From the NCBI RefSeq assembly GCF_000764305.2, contig NW_025937478.1, forward strand, positions 52,124-116,123: a stretch of DNA of 64,000 nucleotides, in the 5' to 3' direction. Below the pieces are notes generated by a model, which was not told the origin of the DNA, searched no databases, and saw nothing but the letters and a program-made list of their open reading frames with translations. Of the stretch, positions 31,258 through 43,118 are shown piece by piece. How positions within the stretch are numbered: position 1 is the first letter of the stretch; the number at the start of each line of letters is the position of its first letter. Source of the stretch: Hyalella azteca. Its lineage: Eukaryota; Arthropoda; Malacostraca; Amphipoda; Hyalellidae. Made by a program: the position numbers and the translations under genes.

Positions 31258-31265
31258 AGTCTATT

Positions 31266-32670
31266 GCGCTCAGTAGCGGCCCGGCCGTCATACCGAGCAT
31301 AGCTGCGTCGCTCTCTCTCTCGCCCACTGTAGCGCGCACTGCTGTAGAATCCTCGCATGCCTCCATCGTGCACACCCTTACTCGACACCTCCCAACGTCG
31401 CACTGACGCGGGCGCAGTGTACCGAAAACACTATACTCGTGTATAGGCTCTCAGCCTGCAGAACTGTAGCAGAAGCAACTAATCGCCCCATGATTTAGCA
31501 CCTTAAGAGTCGATCTTCTTGGCGCATCTTATTATATGCTCTTTTTTGGCATCAAAATTTCAATTCTTATAATTTGCTTAGATTTTGGTCAGAGAAAATT
31601 TAAGAGAATCATTCAGCTCCGATCAAAAGCAAGGACGTTTTACTCGTCTATTTTTTTTATTATACTCAAAACAGGTCATGAAAGGTAAATTTGCTGTTGT
31701 TTGCCTCGGTAATCAGTGACGTTTTCAAAATTTATCATGATACTAGATTGAAAAGTAAATTTATTGACGATAATTTTGTTTCAAATGATATAATTGAAAC
31801 AATAAAATGTCATGGGTAACTTGTTGAATGCTCACGGAGGAATAATGCCCATATATGCAACACAATGGCTGGGACCATTAGAACGAATTTGAATGGAGCT
31901 ACCGAAATAGTAAAGTCTGGTGTAGGAACACAATGTTGCCCTAATACAACGGACTAAAATAACAATCTGTAAACATCCTTATTTGATATTGTAGCGACCA
32001 TGTATATATATTTCATTCAGTTACCCCCGTAACTCATTTCGAGGAACGTTGCTAGCCTGGTGAATTTTAACAGAGTTACCCATTAACTCTGACTCAACAT
32101 TATTATCCATGTTGTTGCCTTCAGCATCATTATCAATTAGTAACTGCAGTTGATTTCCTGTTAGATATTATTTGGTTACATATTAATATTATTAGCACCG
32201 ACCTAGGATATTACAACTTAAAGTAACTCCAGTTGTCATAATCATTTGCATATCTGTAATAACGTTCTTAATCTGGCCTCCGGACCTTGGCCCAGTAAAT
32301 TAAGAGAATTACTTCTGTGTTTTATTCCCTAATCCGAAATAGAATTGTAAGACGCTAGCGCAGTCTGGTCTCAGACTTACACGCCTTAGCCGAACCACAG
32401 GGCGTTTGGTACAACCAAACGTTTGGCACGAGTCACAGACCTTAAGAGACTCAATACCGCGCCACTAGCATTCCCACGTCTTACAAAATAATCCGTCTAA
32501 ACTATTCCCCATTAACCTTTTAGAAGTATTTCCTTTATACTCACCAGTCATTTAATATTCACTGCAATGATGTGTGGAGTTAAATCCGTGAAATAAATCA
32601 GCAAAGGAGCAGTTGTTTCTTCGCTAGGACACCGCATCCTCATCTGCCAGCGCCTGACTAAATCCAATTG
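31266..32670. other. Intergenic, nothing recognised
   Basis: Mixed-composition sequence with only short reading frames. The GC-richer start (31266-31440) resembles a CpG-containing spacer but has no other feature. Confidence 0.5.
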
Positions 32671-32677
32671 ATTGTAT

Positions 32678-32935
32678 GAAGCAGCGCCACGGCGCCCGCG
32701 CTGCCCTCCCATCGGCTGCTCTGTTGGATGAAGCAGCGCCACGGCGCCCGCGCTGCCCTTCCATCGGCTGCTCTGTTGGATGAAGCAGCGCCACGGCGCC
32801 CGCGCTGCCCTCCCATTGGCTGCTCTGTTGGATGAAGCAGCGCCACGGCGCCCGTGCTGCCCTCCCATTGGCTGCTTTGTTGGATGAAGCAGCGCCACGG
32901 CGCCCACGCTGCCCTCCCATTGGCTGCTCTGCCTG
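32678..32935. repeat. 52-bp GC-rich minisatellite, 5 units
   Basis: Units start at 32678, 32730, 32782, 32834 and 32886. Each has GAAGCAGCGCCACGGCGCCC, GCTGCCCTCCCAT and GGCTGCTCTGTTGG. They differ by only a few substitutions. The GC content is far above the surroundings. The period is not a multiple of three, so open frames across it cycle and are not evidence of a gene. Confidence 0.95.
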
Positions 32936-35295
32936 CGACACGAAGGGTGGAGTTCCGGGGCGCAGTGATTCAGGAAGAACGTTTGTTGGATTAGGCAATT
33001 CTTCAAAAACCCAATTCACTTTATTTTACTTCCCTAAAAGTTTGAACTAAGTCATGTTTTATATAATGAAATTTCAGACCAACTTGTACATTTTTTACAA
33101 ATATATCAAATTCATTATATAATCTGCATTCTTCAAAGAATTTCACATTTTGCTGAAGTTTTAGATAAAATAATACTATATACCGACAAAATATATGTTA
33201 ACTATGCAAATAATGGGAAAATCGCCATAAATCCTCAACCCTGGGCTACAGGCAAGCTGCCTTGTTTACTGTACAAGCTGTACTGTGCTTCGACTTATTG
33301 ACGCATTTGAGTGCGAGCAGTTTCATCTGTGGTGATGGAGTAATTTTAATACGGTTAAAAGTAAACCTGGAGAAATAATATATTTATATCATATATGAGT
33401 AATGATTATTGAAATTATCTGAGGTGTAATTCAAAATAAATATAATCTCCATGTTCAAAGTAAATGTAACTCTTTCGCCCATTCAAATATTCTTGATACC
33501 TTTCGTTTATACAGATTTTTCGCCATGTAGCCATATTATACATATAATAACTAACGTCCGCCTAAAGTCTACCTTATCAATTCAAAATCTATCCGTAGAT
33601 ATCGAAAATGGAACATGTGGTGGTGATACCGCCATTACTGAGCATGAACGACTTTTCCCTAATTCGAAGCATAACTAGGCTATTTACATAATTCGGTCAA
33701 CCGTCGCCTAACCTTTTGTACAGTAAACAGATTGTACAGTAAACAGTCTTCGTTAACAATCTTGGTTGACTGTAAATCTATTGGCTGTAGCTTTTGACTG
33801 CAAATCTACTGGCTGTAACTCTATTAACTCCACGTGATGGATAAATTTCAATACTTTTACCAGATTACGCCGCAGTAACCTGGCAACGAGCGCGTGTATG
33901 CAGTCTTATTACAATGCGTTTTAACTCCATAAGATATCTGATGTAAACAGCAATGGATTTTACCTCAGCTTCAGAGCCGGATTACGGCAGGATCAGCGCC
34001 GGCCTTTGGACCTGCGAAGTGACCGCGCAATTGTCGGACTGGTCATATTGATGTCTTTCATCCGATGCAGCATCAACTTCATATACATATTTGAACTGCT
34101 ACCAAGAGAAAATGTTACACCGTAATTATGGGCATAGGCACACCGCTGCTTATATTAACCTTCACAAATAGCGTCGACCTAAAGCCACTTATGCATTATT
34201 ATTCGACAAATTGAATTAATAATGGATATTTGCATCCACCAAAATTTAAACCATTTATTTTAAGGCATTATATTCCTTTGTAGATCACAGTCAAATCATG
34301 GTAGCACCATCTAAAATGTTGAATAATTATGTTGCAAATAAAATAGTATATATATAAAATCGAATTTATCGATGAAAGTTTCAGGTTGTTGCGATTTATT
34401 CGATTGAATTTGTATTGAAGAATGTGAAACTTTTCACACAACTGTTTATTCCACATTTATGCATCGGTTGTGGAGAAATTCGTGCGCTAATATTTCAATA
34501 GGTAACTAACCCAAGAGGAACCCTCGCGTCACTAAAATTCTGCCAGGACAAATTTCCTGCGTGCCTTCCCGATAATTAATATGCATTATATTAAAAAGGA
34601 TAAAGAATTTTAACTTTTCTGTTTTGTCACGTCATAAATTTGGCTAATAGAGCTATGTGTATGCTGAGAAACCGGAACCACGCAGGTTCGTTTGTTACAT
34701 GGAACTTTAAAGGGTCTTGAATTTGAGGGGTAACTCAATGACGTTTTATAAAGATACGAATATTGTTTAAGTGTAAAATAAATTAGGATAATCATGGATA
34801 ATCGTGTGCTGTATCTTCCATTATTCATCGTCAAAAGTTTGAGGAATCCATCGATTAGATCTAATGGGCGATTAGAGGAATAAGATTAAATTCAGTAATA
34901 ATAAGTGTTGTGCAAAAACGATGTGCCAAGTCTACATAACAATATTAATATTTTTCCGTTCAAATCTTATTCATTTAATGTATTCAAAAATATTATTCAT
35001 GAGATTTCGAGAGATCATGCTGATCCTTTATCCACTAAGTAACTTGGCCTTGACATGTCATCCATTATTTTCTACTATAGTTATCTTATTCTATAGTAAG
35101 ACATTCTAATTTCTTTTTCTAAGCAGAAATAGACGGTAAATGAACTCAACATTTCTCTTCGCACGCTAACCGCTGGAGGTTGACTGGCACTAGAGGTCAG
35201 CCAACCAAGTGCCAGTTCCATGGAAAGTTTTAAGAGTGTTCCATCGGAATGAATAAATCGCAACTCTATTTTCACGACAATCATCAACTCGTCCA
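32936..35295. other. Intergenic, mostly unassigned
   Basis: An inverted pair GTTTACTGTACAA (33264-33276) and TTGTACAGTAAAC (33717-33729, repeated at 33733) may bound a small decayed element. Nothing else could be supported. Confidence 0.45.
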
Positions 35296-35296
35296 T

Positions 35297-35433
35297 CCCT
35301 GCCGTGCCTGGACTGGTGGTGGGTAGTGCTGGGATGCCCACCAGCCCTCCTAGCCCACCCCTGCCGTGCCTGGACTGGTGGTGGGTAGTGCTGGGATGCC
35401 CACCAGCCCTCCTCGCCCATCCCTGCCGTGCCT
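35297..35433. repeat. About 62-bp tandem duplication, 2.2 units
   Basis: CCTGCCGTGCCTGGACTGG, TGGTGGGTAGTGCTGGGATG and CCCACCAGCCCTCCT repeat twice and start a third time. It abuts a copied zinc-finger gene tail. Confidence 0.85.
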
Positions 35434-35695
35434 GAACATTCCAAGTCCAACTCCTCGCCTCTGAATGAATAAATGTTATTCAATAAATAAATAGCTTCCA
35501 GTAAATATTTTTTTATTTCATTCGTCAAAAACGTCATTCGCTGCTGATAGTCGGGGGCAAACTGAACATATTCACTCCAAATTTTGTTGTGAATGAAGCA
35601 GTTACGTAAAAGTTAAATACCAACTAAATAATTTTCAGTTTGACATTGTGTATACATTTTGTGTCGTGAATAAAATTGATATCAAAATATAGGAT
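35434..35695 (+). pseudogene. Inverted copy of the zinc-finger gene 3' end
   Basis: Reads EHSKSNSSPLNE and a stop at 35470-35472. The zinc-finger gene at 43119 ends SKHFKSTSSPLNV and stop. The following 3' UTR-like sequence (AATAAATAAATAGCTTCCAG, TTCGTCAAAAACGTCATTCG, TGATATCAATTT inverse) matches 43118-42880 on the other strand. The fingers themselves are replaced by the tandem repeat at 35297-35433. Confidence 0.7.
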
Positions 35696-36233
35696 ATTCT
35701 TCTCTCTACCGGAAGCACAGACGTGGGCCACAAATGTAGCTCTTAAATAAATGTAGGTTAAACTAGCTTAAAAATTCTAATCTATTTTTCAAAAATTTCA
35801 ATTCTCCAGGCTCATTTATGATTAAAAAGCGACGTTGTTTGCGTCACGCTAAAATATCTCCGTTCAACCCATTCAGAGAATAGATAGGGTAACATGGGGC
35901 AGCGAGCCCACTGCGGGTCATGGGCCCATAGCGGGTTTCTCGCTATGTATGGCAGATATTGGTCCGTGTTCTCTACCGCCGGTCGACAGTTTCACTGGGA
36001 TGAAGTGTACGGATTTTCATTTTGCTAAGTGTTTGCGTTATTAAGTTATTTGTGGATAACTGTTTTAGCCCAGATAAAGGTTTTTTTTTTTTGCTGCCAA
36101 ATAAAACTTATCGATTACTGTAGATGAAGCTTTTGAAATTACTGTGAATTATATTTTGAAAGTAATATCTATAGGGCTAATTTTGAGATCAAGTTTAGAC
36201 TATTAGCTTTTAAAATAAAATGTTGACACGATA

Positions 36234-36735
36234 TAATTCTATTTGATATTCTTTATTATATATCATATTTTTTTGAAACGTAGGTTTCGTCCAGAAAAAC
36301 TTGAATTTCTTGGGGATGTTATTTTTGTTACTTATTAGGATATAGGAAATGGATTACCTCGAACTTGGAAGTATTGTTTCCATTTCAGTTAAACTATTAT
36401 TGCTGTTGTGCACTGAAGTATTCGGTACATTAAACTGACATACGTTGTTTTCTCAGGTCTCTTCTGTACACATTTATTATACATGACCTCGTCTAAAACT
36501 CCACCAACAACTTATACACTCGCACGCTTCTCACCCGATACAGTTTTCGCCTTCCCCTCATTTCTCTTAATAAATAATTCTCTCGCTCGCCTACCAGCAT
36601 AAACTAGCAGAATGTAGTTACACTGCTTTTATTTTCCTACCTTTAGCACGGTCTTAACCTGTTCATTGGTAACCTCGTTGATATGAATATCGAGCGCTAT
36701 CGATATTTCCTTTAATATTTGAGTCGCTTCATTCG
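36234..36735 (+). repeat. Second copy of the 27.6-28.1 kb repeat
   Basis: Direct copy of 27627-28138 with scattered substitutions and small indels. No ORF. Its boundaries end in different flanks, consistent with a dispersed element. Confidence 0.85.
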
Positions 36736-37573
36736 CCGTTGTAAATTGAGATAATCTTTACCTCACATGATTCTTGTGTGGATAATTTTTATTTTGTTAT
36801 CTATAAAAAATTACAAAAGGAAATCTCCGTTATTTTAACTTTGTTTTGGCAAAATATTCTATTTATTATAATTTATTCAGACGCGATATATTTTTGTACA
36901 ATTTTTCGTAACAAATATTCTTCTGTATCACGCTGTATCTGATAGTTTCGTTCATTACGTTTAATTTTATACCAATAACATTCATATTTCTCTGCGGTGT
37001 TGTAAATTAGTCTGTTCTCATTCTCAAATCGCGGAATTTTCTCAAAATTACAATTTTGGAGCCGGCAACGGCAGAAGAAAAAAATTAAGTAGTTTAAGAA
37101 AGGATTAGTAACGATTATGCATGCAGCATTTAACACTGTAATTTTCTTTATTAACCCATTTTTGCTTGAAGATAGACGTATAAATTAGATCTATTGAGGC
37201 TAGTACAAGCAATATAATAAGTTTTAAGATACACACCCACTCCTGAGCATGTCGAAAAAATTTCGAACGTTAGAGGAACCGAAAGTATTTAGGATATATT
37301 TTAAGTACAATCATTTCGTAAAAAAGTATTTCTGTCTTTCCAAGCGTGAATAGCTATTAAGGGAAAACTTTTATATAATTCACGATCATAAAATGACGGG
37401 TCTTCATTGGAGATTAATTTTCTTTTGTTTTTTGAAAAAAATTCATAAAGAATGACATTTGGTCTGTGAATCACAAATGCTGATATTTTATTTCTTTGTA
37501 ATACCAGCAGTTGATATTATGTACAGAACGATGGGCTCATGGCTGGTGGTTGGCAGAGGCACGATAACGAAGC

Positions 37574-38605
37574 GTTACCATACATGGTGACGTCTAAGAG
37601 TTACCATACATGGCGACGTCTAAGAGTTACCATACATGGTAATGTCTAAGAGTTATCATACATGGTGACGTCTAAGAGTTACCATACATGATGACGTCTA
37701 AGAGTTACCATACATCAGTGGTTCCCAAAGTGGGCGATATCGCCCCCCTAGGGGCGATGAAAAGATTTTGGGGGGCGGTAGGGAAGAAGAGGGCGGTTGG
37801 GGGGCGATAGGGGGGCGACAATCCGAAGTCAAAGTCAGAAGTTAAAAAGTTTGTTTGACGATTTGTACACAACACGTGCAGCACATGACTCCCAGCGATG
37901 GTTTTGTCACACAGATCTGTTTTAGCCTCTCCTGGGTTTACGTCTCGACGGTCTGGGACAAATTAACGGCCGGACTCGCGTCCGGTCTCACAGCCAATTG
38001 CCAAATTCAATGATCAAGGAATATCTCTCAAACTAATGAACTTAACTTGATGAAACTTAGTACACGCATTCATTACATTAGGGTCTAACAATAATGTTTA
38101 GCTTGTGAAAATTGCTTGAATTTTGCCATCGTTTGTTTTTGTCATAGTTGTATGGCAATACGGGCTGACATTCACTGTGATCAAGTAATTTCTTCCAAAC
38201 TCGTTTAGCTCGTGAAATTTTTTTCGATTGTGCCTTAGTTCGCGAGTTTTTTCGCCTTCATTCGTGATTTAAACAGCAATACGTGTTTATTTAAATTCGC
38301 AATAATCAAGAAATTTTTTTCCAAACTGCTGAACAGATTTGAACGAAAATTAGTATTTAAATACCTAACCTCAGCAACTGTGATGTTTAGCTCGTTACTG
38401 TTCTATTTGTGAAATACACATTTGTGTTTAACCTTTCTCTTTTAAATTGCAGCGTCCTAAATTTCAAGGAAGAGGCGCATGTCTGTGGGGGGCGCTAGAA
38501 ATTCACAAGGGAGCCAAAGGGGGCGCCAGCCTGAAAAAGTTTGGGAACCACTGCCATACATGGTGACGTCTAAGAGTTACCATATGTGGTAATGTCTAAG
38601 TGTTT
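37574..38605 (+). repeat. 26-bp tandem array (GTTACCATACATGGTGACGT...), split by a hAT element
   Basis: About five to six units at 37574-37715 and one to two at 38554-38605. A shorter degenerate array lies in unit B at 41207-41280. Units differ by single substitutions. Confidence 0.9.
37716..38553. mobile_element. hAT-type element, 838 bp, inside the 26-bp array
   Basis: Ends CAGTGGTTCCCAAAG and TTTGGGAACCACTG are inverted repeats typical of hAT. CCATACAT is duplicated at 37708-37715 and 38554-38561. Subterminal zones are rich in GGGGGCG. No transposase. At 37951-37990 lies one arm of the palindromic MITE family seen at 54848-55072 (GGTCTGGGACAAATTAACGG...), a nested insertion or captured fragment. 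Confidence 0.92.
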
Positions 38606-39653
38606 TATATATCATAAATGACATGCTCCATCAAGTTTATTTCCACCGTTGCTCGAATTTCAGTGTTTGTGGTCATTGAACAAAAATTTATTTTTATTCT
38701 ATTTCTAAATTCTACTCACTGCCGCGTCACGTCGGAACTTCAGCTTATCCGTAACTTTTGCAATGTAAATTAAAAGTATATAAATCACCATTAGATTTAG
38801 ATTTATAGGACGCATGATACACGGTAGTATATTTTTATTTAGTTACCCATGAAAAGACAGTAGTGTTATTATTCTTCGTTGTTCTGATTCTACATGGAGA
38901 AATGTTCCAAAATCATAATTTATCAAAATGAAAAAATTTTTTCGTTGTGAAGTTGGAATAAATAACTTGGAATATTATGAGCAAAGTTGTTTCAATGCCT
39001 ATTAAGCAGATGTTTATTTCAATAAAATTCATATTTTTCTGTGGTGTTCCGTGAATTACGTATGATTTAATGATTAACTATTATTAGTCGAATGGTAAGA
39101 ATTTGGAGTCGGAAACGACCTCAGGAAAGATATTTGTGCAGTTGAATTCTGCATAAGCTTTCACGCCCAACGGTGATCCTTGCGGTTGTCCTGTGGCTTC
39201 AAGTCCGCCCAGCGCGGACATCCTGAGAAGAAGAAGACAGTTCAGGGTTGAGGAGGCAACCTGCCGACTGTTGTGCATGTTGCAGGATTAATAGTATAGG
39301 GGCAAGCAGCATCCGAAACGTTCATTTTTAACAGGATATCTATTCTATGGATGAGTTGAATAGCAAAATTATAGAGTGGCGTGAGCAAGGCCGATTTTTA
39401 ATTGGAAATGAGACATGAGAATTAGAAATTTTGAATTATGAATTAAAATTTTTTGAAGCTACTACAACCAACGTAATAAATTTTACGCTTTATTTTCCAA
39501 TGAGCAATAGTAAAAAATTTTCCTTCGTGTGTATAAATGAAAATTATTCAACTTCAACATAATGCAATATGATCAAGTTACTGAAGTTGTTTCTGCCGCG
39601 TTTCGAACGAAATAAAAAATATAACTCAGTACTTACTGCAGTGAGTGACAGAG

Positions 39654-39759
39654 AGCGCATTTTCTCGTCGACGAAAACGTGAAGTCACGGACGGACAGAC
39701 AGACAGACGGACATGGCGAGCACAATAGTGCATTTTTTTCATAAATGAGAAAATGCGCT
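39654..39759 (+). mobile_element. 106-bp MITE, family D, best preserved
   Basis: Perfect 13-bp inverted ends AGCGCATTTTCTC / GAGAAAATGCGCT. The core holds CGGACGGACAGACAGACAGA and GGCGAGCACAATAGTGCA. Confidence 0.8.
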
Positions 39760-40080
39760 AAAAACCCTCAAAAAAATCAGGAAAATCCTCAAATCCGAAC
39801 AGCCAGAAGGTGGTTTGTTCGGATTTGGGGACATTGGAGTCTACATATCTTCAAACGAGAACCGTGTCTCAATCTTGCGTTCGGTTCATATCCTCTTGAA
39901 ATAGTGTATCGCTAGGCTTTTATGTTTGTTTTTAGGCTTGTGTTTTTTCTTAGATTTTATTCTTTTCGTATCTCCGATGACTCTGTGTTCCGCGAGTCCT
40001 GTTTTTTCGATTCAATATTTGATATTTTTTAGGTTTTATGTCTGTCCTAGAATTTTGACTTGTAATATGATTGTATTCAT
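39760..40080. other. Non-coding stretch
   Basis: No gene or repeat boundary identified. Confidence 0.5.
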
Positions 40081-40190
40081 TTTTAGATTGTCAAACTGAT
40101 GAAGGAGCAGGACTCCGAAACGTTTTCAATATCGATATAGTGAATTGGCTTGGCGTTTTCTTTGCTTTAAATTCCTTGTGAACTTGCGAT
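40081..40190 (+). mobile_element. Penelope-like element 3' debris with hammerhead-like motif
   Basis: At 40096-40121: CTGATGA, an extra A, GGAG-CAGGA-CTCC, then GAAAC. This is the hammerhead ribozyme core order (CUGANGA, stem II hairpin with four perfect pairs, GAAA). Downstream GGCTTGGCGTTTTCTTTGCTT is shared with the inverted pair at 51.6-53.3 kb. Hammerheads are known in the terminal repeats of Penelope-like elements. Stems I and III are not clear, and the extra A after CUGAUGA is atypical. No reverse transcriptase was found. Confidence 0.5.
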
Positions 40191-40654
40191 ATGAGCAGAC
40201 TGAATATATAAGTACTTATAATAAGACTCAAATTAACATTATCACGTTTCACAATGAACAATTCCCACATAGTCAACAATAAGTAAGTATCCCTTAAAAT
40301 ACTTGATTTCGAGAAGAAAATTTATAAATTTTCGGGACTAACAACGCGATTTTATTTATCGAGTTGCCTCTATTATTTTGGCCGATATATTTGAAAGAAT
40401 TGACGTAAATACACTATCTCATTTCAATCCAATTTTTTTACTTAATATATGATATATAACTATGAGGTATATTCTGCTGCGGCACAGGTTTTATTGTTTG
40501 TGCTAATTTGAGAAAACTTTATCCCTACACAGTTTATTGACTTTATTCATTGCATGGCGTCGCGTCGCCGTCAGAAGTAACTTTTAAAATAACAACTAAA
40601 GTTATTGAAATGACCATCCTAAGCACGAACATTTACTATCGAGAAAATGACACA

Positions 40655-42095
40655 TGAGTTAACTGAAAATAAATTGAGATGATCTATACTTCCCTTGATC
40701 CTCGTCCCAAGTATTTTTAGTTAGTTACCTATAAAAAATTGTAAAGAGAAACTTTCATCATTTTACTTCATTTTCGGCAAAATATTGCAATTATCATAAT
40801 CTATTTCAACGCAATATATTTTTATAAAAACTATTTGATCATTTATTTTCATTATTTCTACGTAACTTCATGTTGATCTCTTTTACGCTCGCGTTTAGGC
40901 TGAAAAAGTTGACATTTCTTGCCGGTCTGATCTAAGTTTTATGTACATTTGATGAACGCGGTTCAATTTTCCAAAAGCTCAATAATTTTGAAAGTCGCCA
41001 ACGGCTACAACAATAGAGAGGGCAGAGTGACCTCAAGAAGTGAATGCGACATCAGATTCTGTTAAGTAAGTATAAGCACCCCAGTATGACCTTGTTAAGA
41101 ATAAGCACCCCAGTATGACCTTGTTAAGAATAAGCACCCCAGTTTGTATATTATGTACAGAACGATGGGCTCCTGCCTGGTGGTTGGCAGAGGCACGATA
41201 ACGAAGCGTTTCCATGTATGGTAACGTCTAAGAGTTGCCATACATAGTAACGCTTAAGAGTTACCTTATATGGCAACTCTTCGAGGTTTATACATCATAA
41301 ATGGCATATTTTGTTAAGTTTATTTTCACAGTTTATCAAAATTCAGTGTTTGTGTTCATCGAACATAACTTTATTTTACTTCTAAATTCTACCCACTGCT
41401 GTCGTCACGTCGGAACATCAGCTTATCCGTAACTTTTAAATGGGAATTTAAGTTATTCAAATTACCATAATAATCTTGAGCAGTTACAATCAAGAAATAG
41501 ATTTGGATTTAAGTGCAAATATATGAAGATGCTTTATATCGCACATGATACACGGTGAGATATTTTTATTTAGTTATCCATGGAAAATATTGATGTGTTA
41601 TATTCGTTATTAAAGTTGGATGAAGGTGAGTATTTCAGAAATCTGAATTCGTTGAAACGGTAAAATTTGTTTGTATTAAAGTAGTGTAATTAATTATCAA
41701 TATTATGAGGTAAATCGTTTCTATGTCTATTAAGTGGACGTTTATGTAGAAATGATTTATATTTTTTGACGGCCTTGTGCGATGTGTGCGAAATTTCGCA
41801 CTTCTCGCTGTCTCTTCGCTCGTTGTATGCGATATATTTTTGGGTCGGCACCGACCATGGCAGGGCATAAGTACAGTTGGGTTGTGGAGGCGAGCCGCTG
41901 CCTATTGTGCATGGTGCTAGATTCTCAATTGGGGTAAGCAGCATCCGAGACGTTCATTTTCAACAGAATATTTATTCTATGAATAAGTTGAATAGCAAAA
42001 TTATAGAGTGGCATAAACAAAGCCGATTTTTAATGATAAATGAACCTGTAAAATTAGATTTTTTATGAATGAATAAAAATTTTTGAAGCTGGTAC
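40655..42095 (+). repeat. Large diverged direct repeat, unit B
   Basis: Direct paralogue of unit A without the hAT insertion. It contains a local duplication AATAAGCACCCCAGTATGAC (three times at 41070-41145) and a shortened 26-bp array. Confidence 0.75.
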
Positions 42096-42112
42096 AACAA
42101 TTACTCTTTGCT

Positions 42113-42185
42113 TAATTTGCGGAATTCGTTAATCCGCGCTATTTTATTGATCATTCGTTCGCCATGTCAGCCACTTGAGCGTCTT
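42113..42185 (+). repeat. Repeat family B fragment
   Basis: CTTAATTTGCGGAATTCGTT...TGATCATTCGTTCGCCATGT matches 55137-55230 almost base for base. Confidence 0.8.
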
Positions 42186-42279
42186 CGGTCGTCCGCCCGC
42201 AACTACATTTTGATATCAATTTTGTTCATGATTTAAGGCAAAATGTATAGAGAAGATTGTTATCTATCATCATACATGT

Positions 42280-42830
42280 TGAATATTTTAACTTAGTTAT
42301 CCATCGTAAATATAATTGCGCTATTTCCATTACTTTGATTGTATAAGGAGAAGTATTCTTAAAAACATAATTTTTTGAACCGGTAAAATTTGTTCGTAGT
42401 GAAGATAAGGTAATTAATTATGAATATTATGGGTTATATCGTTTTGCTATCCATTGAACCGATGTTTATCTCAACATAACTCATATTTTTTGATGGTGTT
42501 GCGTGAAGATGTGACATGCTTAGTTACATTGTTCAGCGCGCGATAGTCACGCACGATAAATCTATTTTGGAGTCGGCAACGACCGTGGTAAAGGCATATG
42601 TGGAATTATGGATTGAGGAGGTGACATGTGGACTATTGGGAATGTTGCAAGATTAAAAGTTGGATTATGCAGCGTTCGAGACGTTCATTATTAATAGAAT
42701 ATCTGTTCTATGAATAAGTTGAGTAGCAAAGTTACAGAGTGGCGTAAACAAGGTCGATTTTTATCACAAATGAGCCTTGAGAATTGACATTTTCGAAAAA
42801 TAGATTAGAGTTTATAAGCTGGTACAACCT
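42280..42830 (+). repeat. Large diverged direct repeat, unit C (3' part)
   Basis: Matches the last third of units A and B (GGAGTCGGCAACGACCG, ATAGAATATCTGTTCTATGA, GTTGAGTAGCAAAGTTACAG). It ends just before the zinc-finger gene's downstream region. Confidence 0.7.
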
Positions 42831-43099
42831 AAATTTATTTAAGAACTACATTCGTGGCCCTAGGCTGTGCTTACGGTAGAGAGAATATCATCGCAAATAC
42901 GTATTGATATCAATTTTGTTCACGATATAAATTGTATACACAATATCAGACTGATAATAATTTAGTTCGTATTCAAGTTTTACGTAACTGCTTCACTCAC
43001 ATTAAAATTTAGCCTGAAAATGTTCAATTCGTCCCCGACTCCCAGCAGCGAATGTCGTTTTTGACGAATGAAATTAAAACAAATATTTACTGGAAGATA

Positions 43100-43109
43100 T
43101 TTATTTATT
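43100..43109 (-). terminator. Poly(A) signals AATAAATAAA of the zinc-finger gene
   Basis: Two overlapping AATAAA motifs begin 10 bases past the stop codon at 43119-43121. The short distance would give a very short 3' UTR. Confidence 0.55.
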
Positions 43110-43118
43110 GAATGATAT

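Larger units (their letters stand above)
36740..39470 (+). repeat. Large diverged direct repeat, unit A
   Basis: Shares order with unit B (40655-42095) and, for the 3' part, unit C (42280-42830). Landmarks: CTATAAAAAATTACAAA..., TTTTGGCAAAATATT, ATTATGTACAGAACGATGGG, GGTGGTTGGCAGAGGCACGA, CTTATCCGTAACTTTT, and GAATAGCAAAATTATAGAGT near the end. Unit A is lengthened by the hAT element and the 26-bp array. No coding potential was seen. Confidence 0.75.

Noticed and set aside
32548..33050. Ala/Arg-rich frames over the 52-bp repeat
   Set aside because: Same reason: cycling frames through a GC-rich minisatellite, with no splice or start context.
37574..38605. 26-bp direct repeats as a CRISPR array
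   Set aside because: Units are head to tail without spacers, in a eukaryotic genome.
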